From assembly GCA_964528575.1 (NCBI GenBank), contig CAZGTQ010000275.1:1-16156 (forward strand): a stretch of 16,156 bases of DNA, in the 5' to 3' direction. The stretch comes from CAZGTQ01 sp964528575 (GTDB lineage: Bacteria > Planctomycetota > UBA1135 > GCA-002686595). Below the pieces are notes generated by a model. It was not told where the DNA came from, searched no databases, and was given only the letters and a program-made list of their open reading frames with translations. A program made the position numbers and the translations under genes. Numbering within the stretch: position 1 is the first letter of the stretch; each line of letters starts with the position of its first letter. Below, one piece after another: positions 10,310-16,156 of the stretch.

Positions 10310-11086
10310 ATGAGCACGCCGTTCAGCGAGGACACCGAGCAGCTCGCCAGCGCCGGTCCGTTCGCGCGCGACACGCCGTTCGTGTCCGCGCGCGGAATAC
10401 GCAAGTCGTTCCGCATCGGCGACCGCGAGCTCGAGGTGCTGCACGGCGTCGACCTGCACCTGCGCGCGGGCGAGATCCTCGCGCTCGTCGGCGCCTCGGG
10501 CGCCGGGAAGTCGACGCTGCTGCACGTGCTGGGCCTGCTCGACCGGCCGACCGAGGGCACGGTGCTGATCGAGGGGCACGACGCGTGGAGCCTCGGGATC
10601 GCCGAGCGCGCCGCCTTGCGCAACCGCCGCATCGGCTTCGTCTTCCAGTTCTACCACCTCCTGCCGGAGCTCACCGCCGTCGAGAACGTGCTCGTACCGG
10701 GCATGATCTCCGACTCGTGGTTCGGCTTCCGGCGCAAGCGGCGCGAGTACGTCGAGCGCTCGGTGACGCTGCTCGAGCGCTTCGGCCTGGGCAAGCGGCT
10801 CGAGCACCGCCCCTCGCAGCTCTCCGGCGGCGAGCGCCAGCGCGTCGCGCTCGCCCGCGCGCTCTTCCACGACCCGCCGATCCTGATCGCGGACGAGCCG
10901 ACCGGCAACCTCGACACCGCGACGGGCGAGCGCGTCCTCGAGCTGATCTTCGAGGAGCAGCAGCGCCGCGCGCTCTCGCTCCTGCTCGTCACGCACGACA
11001 TGCGCCTGGCGAACCGCGCCCAACGCGTCCTCTACATGGAGGACGGCATGATCCAGGCGGACTCGTCGCAGCCGGTGCCGGACTGA
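10310..11086 (+). CDS. lolD: LolD-like ABC ATPase of the lipoprotein-release system
   Basis: This encodes 258 residues. It is the cytoplasmic ATPase that drives the LolC/E permease encoded 1 bp upstream. All nucleotide-binding elements are intact: Walker A GASGAGKS (61-68), Q-loop Gln113, signature LSGGERQ (171-177), Walker B ILIADE (191-196) followed by PTGNLD, and the H-loop His229 in LLVTHD. FQFYHLLPELTAVENV (112-127) is the usual LolD/MacB-type stretch. ATG 10310 follows the permease stop (10306-10308) by one base, pointing to coupled translation. An N-terminal extension of about 25 residues precedes the ATPase core. Context supports LolD over FtsE or MacB. Confidence 0.93.
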   Translation: MSTPFSEDTEQLASAGPFARDTPFVSARGIRKSFRIGDRELEVLHGVDLHLRAGEILALVGASGAGKSTLLHVLGLLDRPTEGTVLIEGHDAWSLGIAERAALRNRRIGFVFQFYHLLPELTAVENVLVPGMISDSWFGFRRKRREYVERSVTLLERFGLGKRLEHRPSQLSGGERQRVALARALFHDPPILIADEPTGNLDTATGERVLELIFEEQQRRALSLLLVTHDMRLANRAQRVLYMEDGMIQADSSQPVPD

Positions 11087-11119
11087 GCCGGATCGAGCGC
11101 GAGATCGCGCCGCGCAAGG

Positions 11120-11139
11120 CCAGCCCGGTGCCGGACTGG
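11120..11139. terminator. possible hairpin between convergent lolD and nadK
   Basis: CCAGcCCG-GTGC-CGGaCTGG can fold into an imperfect stem of seven pairs with one mismatch and a four-base loop. It lies in the 61-bp gap between two converging genes, where a bidirectional terminator would be expected. There is no T-run on either side, so an intrinsic terminator of standard type is not shown. The right arm overlaps a copy of sequence from the lolD 3' end. Confidence 0.25.
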
Positions 11140-11147
11140 ACTCGTCG

Positions 11148-12104
11148 CTACAGCTCGTGCCCGTCGCCGTCGTCGACTTCGGGCGGCTCGGGCCGGCCCT
11201 CGGAGGGGAACACCTCGACCGCGCCGCCCGCGCCCCAGCCCAGGCGCGAGCGCAGCCGCCGGTACGGGTCGAGCCCCGGCATCGAGAGCAGCGGGTACGG
11301 GACCGGATGGCGGTGCACGGTCACCGTGCCGCCCTGCTCCAGGCCGGCGAAGGCCTGGCCGTCGACGACGACGGTCGAGATGCCCGAGGCGCGCTCGACG
11401 CGCACCGTCAGCGGGCTGTCGGCGTGCAGCACGATCGGGCGCGACGACAGGCCCTGCGACGCGACCGGGGTGACGACGAGCGCGCTCAACGACGGCGCGA
11501 GGATCGGCCCGCCCGCCGCGAGCGAGTACGCCGTCGAGCCGCTCGGCGTCGCGACGATCAGGCCGTCGGCGCGGTAGCTCGTCACCCACTGCTCGCCGAG
11601 CCACAGCGACACGGTGAGCATCCCCTGGTGCGCGCCGCGCTGGACGACGACCTCGTTGAGCGCGACCCACACGTCCTCGCGGCCAGCCTGCTCGCGGCGC
11701 GCCTGGAGCCGCATGCGCTCCTCGACGATGCCTCGGCCGGCGAGCACGCCCTCGAGCACGTCGCGCCAGCGCGAAGCGGTCGCCGACGCGAGGAAGCCGA
11801 CGCGGCCGAAGTGGATGCCGAGCGTCGGGACCGGCGCCGCCGCGAACGCGCGCGCCGCGCCCAGGATCGTCCCGTCGCCGCCGAGCACGACGACGAGGTC
11901 GGGCGACAGTCGCTCCAGGCCGCGCGCCTCGCGCTCGCACACGAGCTCGTCGACGCGCGGGGCGAGCCAGGCCAGCACCTCGTCGAGCGTCTCGCCGACG
12001 CGCGGGCGCGTGCGGTCGGCGATCACCAGCACGCGGCGGATCGAGGCGGCCGGCGGCGAGGGCGCCGCGCCGGCGGCGCTCAGATCAGGCTCGGGCGCAG
12101 GCAC
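11148..12104 (-). CDS. nadK: NAD kinase
   Basis: NAD kinase phosphorylates NAD to NADP in the cytoplasm, feeding NADPH-using steps such as those of the MEP pathway. Diagnostic motifs are present: GGDGT (75-79) in VVVLGGDGTILGAARAF, the NE pair (150-151) in ALNEVVVQRG, and ADGLIVATPSGSTAYSLAAGGP at 179-200. No ATG fits the start. GTG 12104 gives 318 residues with a 24-residue Ala/Pro-rich lead and overlaps the dxs stop by 25 bp. GTG 12032 gives 294 residues, starting MLVIADR, which is closer to typical family size. Neither has a clear Shine-Dalgarno. The acidic tail (PEPPEVDDGDGHEL) looks unstructured. It is the last gene of the xseB-ispA-dxs-nadK unit, and its 3' end converges with lolD. Confidence 0.93.
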   Translation of the reverse strand: MPAPEPDLSAAGAAPSPPAASIRRVLVIADRTRPRVGETLDEVLAWLAPRVDELVCEREARGLERLSPDLVVVLGGDGTILGAARAFAAAPVPTLGIHFGRVGFLASATASRWRDVLEGVLAGRGIVEERMRLQARREQAGREDVWVALNEVVVQRGAHQGMLTVSLWLGEQWVTSYRADGLIVATPSGSTAYSLAAGGPILAPSLSALVVTPVASQGLSSRPIVLHADSPLTVRVERASGISTVVVDGQAFAGLEQGGTVTVHRHPVPYPLLSMPGLDPYRRLRSRLGWGAGGAVEVFPSEGRPEPPEVDDGDGHEL

Positions 12105-14050
12105 TGCTGCACCACCCGCGCGATGCCGTCCGCGTCGATCCCGGACTTCGCGAGCTGCTCCTCGCGCGTCGTCATGTGCTCGACGAAACCGTCGCCGATG
12201 CCGAGCACGCGCACGCGGGCCCGGGCGCCGGGAATCCGGCTGTGCGCCTCGAGCACCGCGGAGCCGAAGCCGGCCGCGCGCTGGTGCTCCTCGATCGTCA
12301 CGACGTGGCGGTACTGCTGCGCGTGGCGCGCGAGCAGCTCCTCGTCGAGCGGCTTGCAGAACCGCGCGTCGACCACGCCGACACGCGCGCCGCGCCTCTG
12401 CAGATCCGCAGCCGCAGCGAGCGCCTGCTCGACCATCGCGCCGTAAGCCCAGAGCACGACGTCGTCGCCCTCGAGCAGCACCTCGGCGAGGCCGGGCTCC
12501 ATCTCGCGCCGCTCCTCGCGCGGGATGCGCTCGTTCGCGGGGCAGTTGCCGCGCGGGTAGCGCACGCCCATCGGCCGGTCGAGCCGCAGCGCGAGATCGA
12601 TCATGCGCTCCATGTCGGTCGCGTCGCGCGGCGCCGCCAGGACGAAGTTCGGCAGCACGCGCAGGTACGCGAGGTCGAACACCCCGTTGTGCGTCGGCCC
12701 GTCCTGGCCGACGACGCCGCCGCGGTCCATGCAGAACAGCACCGGGAGCTTCTGGAGCGCGCACTCCTGGAAGACCTGGTCGTACGCGCGCTGCAGGAAC
12801 GTCGAGTAGATCGCGACGGCCGGCCGCAGCCCCGCCTTCGCCATGCCCGCCGCCATCGCGACCGCGTTCTGCTCGGTGATCCCGGTGTCGTGGAAGCGCG
12901 TCGGGAAACGCTCGGCGAACTCGACGAGCCCCGTCCCGCTCGGCATCCCCGCCGTGAACGCGTGTACGCGCACGTCGCGCTCGGCCGCGCGCGCGAGCGC
13001 GCTGGCGAACGCCTGGGTGAACGATGGCCCCTTGGGCGCGGCCGCGACGGCCTCGACCGGCGGCGTCTTCTCGATCTCGTCCGGCACCGGCTTCTTCGCC
13101 GGCTTGGCCGCGTGGACGCGCTCGGGATGGCTCGGCGCCTGCGGATGCCCCTTGCCCTTCTCGGTGAGCGCGTGGACGAGCACGACGCCCTCGAGCTCGC
13201 GCACGCGCCGAAACGTGTCGACGAGGTACTTCGTGTCGTGCCCGTCGACCGGTCCGACGTAAGTGACGCCGAGCTCCTCGAACACGTGGCCCTGGACGAT
13301 GCTGTGGCGCAGCACCTCGCGCACCTGGTCGAGCGTGCGCTCGACGCGGTCGCCGATCAGCGGGATCGACTGGACCAGGCCGTGGATCTCCTGCTGCGCG
13401 CGCTGGACGACGCGCGCCGAGCGGATGCGCGACAGGTAGCGCGCGAGCGCGCCGACCGACTTGCTGATCGACCACTCGTTGTCGTTGAGCACGACGAGGA
13501 GCCGCTCGCCGACGGCGCCGGCGTGGTTGAGCGCCTCGAACGCGACGCCCGCGCCGAGGCTCGCGTCGCCGATCACGCTGACGACGTGCGGCCGCACCGG
13601 CTCGTGCGAGGTGCCGAGCGCCAGCCCGAGCCCCAGGCCGATGCTCGTGCCCGCGTGGCCGGTGTGGAACAGGTCGTAGTCCGACTCGCGCGGGTCGGTG
13701 AACCCGCACAGGCCGTCGGTCTGACGCAGCGTCGAGAAGCGCTCGCGCCGGCCGGTCAGGATCTTGTGCGGATAGGCCTGGTGGCTGACGTCCCAGACGA
13801 CCTTGTCGCGCCGGAAGTCGAAGACGTAGTGGAGCGCGGTCGCGATCTCGACGACGCCGAGGTTGCTGCCGAGGTGGCCGCCCGTGCGCTGGACCGACTC
13901 GAGCAGGAACGCGCGGATCTCTTCGCAGACCCGCGGGAGCTGGTCGACGGAGAGCGCCTTGAGGTCGTCGGGCGAGTCGATGCCCGCGAGCAGGCTCCCC
14001 ACCGACGGAATCTCGGGACGCTGAGCTTCCATGGACTTCGATTCGGTCAT
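12080..14050 (-). CDS. dxs: 1-deoxy-D-xylulose-5-phosphate synthase
   Basis: This encodes 656 residues from ATG 14050. It condenses pyruvate and glyceraldehyde-3-phosphate with thiamine diphosphate, the first step of the MEP isoprenoid pathway. DXS signatures include WDVSHQAYPHKILTGRR (86-102), the Mg/ThDP motif GDASLGAGVAFEALNHAG (161-178) with its later Asn in LNDNEWSIS, the catalytic-type Glu393 in GITEQNAVAMAAG, and DRGGVVGQDGPTHNGVFD (442-459). The third motif residue is Ala, not the common Gly. KGKGH replaces the frequent KGKGY at 298-301. Start choice is uncertain: ATG 14032 gives 650 residues and matches E. coli length, while ATG 14107 lies within a likely promoter. No good Shine-Dalgarno precedes any of them. 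The gene lies 138 bp after ispA, and nadK overlaps its 3' end. Confidence 0.95.
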   Translation of the reverse strand: MTESKSMEAQRPEIPSVGSLLAGIDSPDDLKALSVDQLPRVCEEIRAFLLESVQRTGGHLGSNLGVVEIATALHYVFDFRRDKVVWDVSHQAYPHKILTGRRERFSTLRQTDGLCGFTDPRESDYDLFHTGHAGTSIGLGLGLALGTSHEPVRPHVVSVIGDASLGAGVAFEALNHAGAVGERLLVVLNDNEWSISKSVGALARYLSRIRSARVVQRAQQEIHGLVQSIPLIGDRVERTLDQVREVLRHSIVQGHVFEELGVTYVGPVDGHDTKYLVDTFRRVRELEGVVLVHALTEKGKGHPQAPSHPERVHAAKPAKKPVPDEIEKTPPVEAVAAAPKGPSFTQAFASALARAAERDVRVHAFTAGMPSGTGLVEFAERFPTRFHDTGITEQNAVAMAAGMAKAGLRPAVAIYSTFLQRAYDQVFQECALQKLPVLFCMDRGGVVGQDGPTHNGVFDLAYLRVLPNFVLAAPRDATDMERMIDLALRLDRPMGVRYPRGNCPANERIPREERREMEPGLAEVLLEGDDVVLWAYGAMVEQALAAAADLQRRGARVGVVDARFCKPLDEELLARHAQQYRHVVTIEEHQRAAGFGSAVLEAHSRIPGARARVRVLGIGDGFVEHMTTREEQLAKSGIDADGIARVVQQCLRPSLI

Positions 14051-14094
14051 TGCGCGCGCTGATTTCGGTTTTGCGCCGGCCCGGCGCAGCCCTC

Positions 14095-14124
14095 CGTGTT
14101 CGCCCATGGGCCCGGGAAAGTCAA
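14095..14124 (-). promoter_or_regulatory. candidate dxs promoter with a 10-bp palindrome
   Basis: On the minus strand TTGACT (14124-14119) matches five of six -35 bases. A -10 counterpart near 14101-14096 (GAACAC) is poor. The palindrome GCCCATGGGC (14102-14111) lies between them and could be an operator. The site falls in the ispA-dxs gap, the only long gap of the unit, so dxs may have its own start of transcription. Confidence 0.3.
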
Positions 14125-14188
14125 GCCCTGCGCGGTCCTCGGCTCGCCTTTCGTCGGCACGACCGCGCGCGCCGCGGGCGCGGACGTC

Positions 14189-15088
14189 TCAAGCGCTGCG
14201 CTCGACGACGAAGCGCACGAGATCGCGCGGCAGGTCCCCGCTTCCGCCGGCGCCGGGCCCCAGCGCCGCGGCCGCCCGCTCGGCCTCGTCCGCGAGCTTC
14301 GCCGCCTCGGCGCGCGCCCCCGCGAGCCCGAGCGCGGCGACGAGCGTGGCCTTGTCGAGCTGCGCGTCCTTGCCCGGCGTCTTGCCGAGCGTGCGCGCGT
14401 CGCCCGTCACGTCGAGCACGTCGTCCTGCGCCTGGAACGCGAGCCCGAGCGCGCGGCCGAAGTCCGCCGCCCGCGCGCACGCGTCCTCGGCCGCCCCCGC
14501 CGCGCGCGCGCCGAGCTCCGCCGACGCCTCGAACAGCGCCGCGGTCTTCAGCCGGTGGATCGCGCGCACGCTCGCGAGCTCCGGCGCCGCGCCCGCCGCG
14601 CTCGACTCGAGGTCGAGCACCTGCCCGCCGACCATGCCCGCGGCCCCCGCGGCGCGCGCGAGCACGCGCACGAGCCCCGCCGGCGCGTCGCCGAGCGTCT
14701 CGAACGCGAGCGTCAAGAGCGCGTCGCCGACCAGCACCGCGAGCGCGTCGCCGTACACGACGTGGCACGTCGGCCGGCCGCGGCGCAGCTCGTCGTCGTC
14801 CATGCACGGCAGGTCGTCGTGGACCAGGCTGTACGTGTGGATCAGCTCGACCGCGGCCGCCGGCGCGAGCGCGCCCTCGTCCGTGCCGCCGAAGTGCCGG
14901 CACGCGAGCCGCACGAGCGCGGGCCGCAGGCGCTTGCCGCCGCCGAACACCGCGTAGCGCATCGCCTCGTGCAGCCGCCGCGGCGGCGCGTCCGCGCTCG
15001 GCAGCGCGCGCTCGAGCGCGTCCTCCGCCCACCGCCGCGACTCGTCGAGCCACGAGCGCAGCTCAGCGGGCGCGCCGTCCACGCGCAT
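14189..15088 (-). CDS. ispA: polyprenyl synthetase, probable farnesyl diphosphate synthase
   Basis: This encodes 299 residues. It joins DMAPP/GPP with IPP to make farnesyl (possibly geranylgeranyl) diphosphate. GGGKRLRP (49-56) is the substrate-phosphate site. The first Asp-rich motif is DDLPCMDD (91-98), the DDx4D form typical of bacterial type II enzymes. The second is DDVLD (222-226), followed by GKTPGKDAQLDKATLV. Tyr86, five residues before the first motif, matches the E. coli IspA pattern YSLIHDD and supports a C15 product, though chain length cannot be fixed by eye. The ATG shares its A with the xseB stop (TGATG at 15090-15086), so translation is probably coupled. dxs follows after 138 bp. 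Confidence 0.94.
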   Translation of the reverse strand: MRVDGAPAELRSWLDESRRWAEDALERALPSADAPPRRLHEAMRYAVFGGGKRLRPALVRLACRHFGGTDEGALAPAAAVELIHTYSLVHDDLPCMDDDELRRGRPTCHVVYGDALAVLVGDALLTLAFETLGDAPAGLVRVLARAAGAAGMVGGQVLDLESSAAGAAPELASVRAIHRLKTAALFEASAELGARAAGAAEDACARAADFGRALGLAFQAQDDVLDVTGDARTLGKTPGKDAQLDKATLVAALGLAGARAEAAKLADEAERAAAALGPGAGGSGDLPRDLVRFVVERSA

Positions 15089-15390
15089 CAGCGGCCGCTC
15101 TCGGCGCCGCCGCCCGCGTCCGGATCGCCGTCGAACGGCCGCAGCGCGTCCTGCGCCTCGCGCGTGAGCTCCTCGACCTGCTTGCGGTAACCGGCGAGCA
15201 CCTCGTGGCAGCCCTTGAGCAGCCGGATGCCCTCCTGGTAGCGATCGATCGCGGGCTCGAGCTCGAGCCCGCCCTCCTCGAGCTCGGCGACGAGCGACTC
15301 GAGCCGCTCGAGCCGCGCGTCGAAGCTCAGCGCCTCGTCGCCCGCGCTCGCGCCGCGCGCGTCCTGTCCGGTCGGTTCGGTTCGAGCCAT
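15088..15390 (-). CDS. xseB: exodeoxyribonuclease VII small subunit
   Basis: This encodes 100 residues, slightly longer than the usual 70-85 because of an N-terminal Gly/Ala-rich lead and a Gly/Asp-rich tail. The core FDARLERLESLVAELEEG, then AIDRYQEGIRLLKGCHEVL, is the XseB helical hairpin that binds the large subunit XseA in a single-strand-specific exonuclease acting in mismatch repair and recombination. ATG 15390 is preferred over further upstream in-frame starts because family similarity begins shortly after it and the upstream part is low-complexity Arg/Ala. xseA is not in this window; the neighbour upstream is divergent and unrelated, so the large subunit must be encoded elsewhere. Confidence 0.88.
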   Translation of the reverse strand: MARTEPTGQDARGASAGDEALSFDARLERLESLVAELEEGGLELEPAIDRYQEGIRLLKGCHEVLAGYRKQVEELTREAQDALRPFDGDPDAGGGAESGR

Positions 15391-15442
15391 CGGATCCGGA
15401 GTGTAGCGCTCGCCGCGCCGGGGGACGATAGGCTGCGCCGCC

Positions 15443-16156
15443 GTGAGACGCCGACGAGCTGCGCGCCGCGGCGGGGCGGCCCTCGCCGGGATCCTCGTCG
15501 TCGAGCTCCTCGCCCTCGTCGCGTGGTCGGGCGCGATCGCGCGCGGCGGCTTCGCGCTCGACGACCGCGAGGCGATCTTCGACAACCCGCTCGTGCGCGG
15601 CGACGTCGCGTGGCAAGCGGCGTTCGAGCGCGACTACTGGCACCACGTCAAGGACGTCGGCCACTACCGGCCGCTCGCGTCGCTCGCACTGCGCGCCGAC
15701 CACGGCCTGTGGGGCGAGAGCGCGGCGGGCTACCACGCGACGAGCGTGCTCCTGCACGTCGCGGTCGTCGTGCTCGCCGGCCTCGTCCTCGCGCGCGCCG
15801 CGCCTGCGGCACGATTCCCCGTTCTCGGCCTCGCCGCCTTCGCGCTGCACCCCGCGCTCGCCGACTCCGTCGCATGGATCTCGGGCCGCACGTCGACGCT
15901 CGGCGCGCTCGGCGGGCTGGCGGGAGCGCTCGCGCTCGTCGAGTGCCTGCGCCGCGGCCGGCCGGCGGCGGGAGCGCTCGCCGCCGCGCTCGGCGTGCTC
16001 GCGAGCTGCTTGGCCAAGGAGGACGGCGTCGTCTTCGCGCTCGTGTACGGTGCGCTCGCGCTGCGCTGTGCGGCGCCGCCGCCGGCTGCGCCGCCGCTGG
16101 ATGCCCCGCCGCTGGCGCGCGGCGACCGGTGGCGCGCGCTCGCGTGGACCGCGGCG
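15443..16156 (+). CDS. TMTC-like polytopic membrane protein (putative GT-C glycosyltransferase), 5' part only
   Basis: The frame is open for 238 codons to the window edge. GTG 15443 is the first possible start after an in-frame TAG at 15404; no Shine-Dalgarno is evident. An Arg-rich N-terminus precedes a first membrane helix (about 12-33), then a periplasmic loop with FALDDREAIFDNPLVRG and DYWHHVKDVGHYRPLASLAL. Next come YHATSVLLHVAVVVLAG and FALHPALADSVAWISGRTSTLGAL. This order (acidic pair, NPLV, YRPL, YH..LLH, HP....V.W..GR) is typical of bacterial TMTC/DUF1736-like proteins, which have GT-C membrane cores and often C-terminal TPR repeats. An acidic pair in the first loop suits a GT-C catalytic site. 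The substrate is unknown, and the rest, including any TPRs, lies beyond the window. It is divergent from xseB with a 52-bp gap. Confidence 0.8.
   Translation, partial: MRRRRAARRGGAALAGILVVELLALVAWSGAIARGGFALDDREAIFDNPLVRGDVAWQAAFERDYWHHVKDVGHYRPLASLALRADHGLWGESAAGYHATSVLLHVAVVVLAGLVLARAAPAARFPVLGLAAFALHPALADSVAWISGRTSTLGALGGLAGALALVECLRRGRPAAGALAAALGVLASCLAKEDGVVFALVYGALALRCAAPPPAAPPLDAPPLARGDRWRALAWTAA

Noticed and set aside
12176..14062. Plus-strand frame of about 630 codons opposite dxs
   Set aside because: It is a mirror of the dxs coding frame with no domains; DXS motifs on the other strand are continuous.
15391..15585. N-terminal extension of xseB to 15585
   Set aside because: The added 65 residues are Arg/Ala-rich, unlike any XseB, and would overlap the divergent TMTC-like gene.

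Overview
The window is very GC-rich and densely coded, and it looks like core chromosome from a Gram-negative-type bacterium. My best guess is a Planctomycetota-like lineage. The reasons are a membrane-anchored prenyltransferase/squalene-oxidase-repeat protein of a style I associate with planctomycetes, a DXS whose thiamine-diphosphate motif reads GDAS rather than GDG, and a TMTC-like membrane protein. A Lol-type lipoprotein-release ABC transporter implies an outer membrane. The phylum is an inference; a myxobacterium or another high-GC diderm cannot be excluded from the sequence alone.

Layout. Positions 1-95 hold a perfect 27-bp tandem repeat carrying a palindrome. A plus-strand gene (114-1658) encodes the anchored alpha/alpha-toroid protein of unknown function. 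Converging on it is a minus-strand unit leuS-tldE-tldD (7160 down to 1670): leucyl-tRNA synthetase overlaps tldE by GTGA, and tldD follows after 32 bp. A short divergent region (7161-7331) separates it from a plus-strand unit: tRNA-Ala(GGC), a 15-bp triplication of the tRNA 3' end, lysS, a LolC/E-family permease and the LolD ATPase. This meets a second minus-strand unit, xseB-ispA-dxs-nadK (15390 down to 11148), which makes isoprenoid precursors (DXP and farnesyl diphosphate) and NADP, with the small exonuclease VII subunit at its head. From 15443 to the window end, and divergent from xseB, lies the start of a large polytopic TMTC-like membrane protein.

How the genes work together. Two aminoacyl-tRNA synthetases and a tRNA serve translation. 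TldD/TldE form a metallopeptidase. LolC/E with LolD moves lipoproteins from the inner membrane towards the outer membrane. DXS and IspA feed isoprenoid chains, and NAD kinase supplies the NADP whose reduced form the MEP pathway uses. The order xseB-ispA-dxs-nadK matches a cluster widespread in bacteria, here without the tlyA that often lies between dxs and nadK.

I do not see a previously undescribed defence, mobile or biosynthetic system here. The most unusual signals are several perfect short tandem duplications at gene edges (27 bp x2, 15 bp x2, 14 bp x2, 15 bp x3), and the functionally obscure anchored toroid protein.
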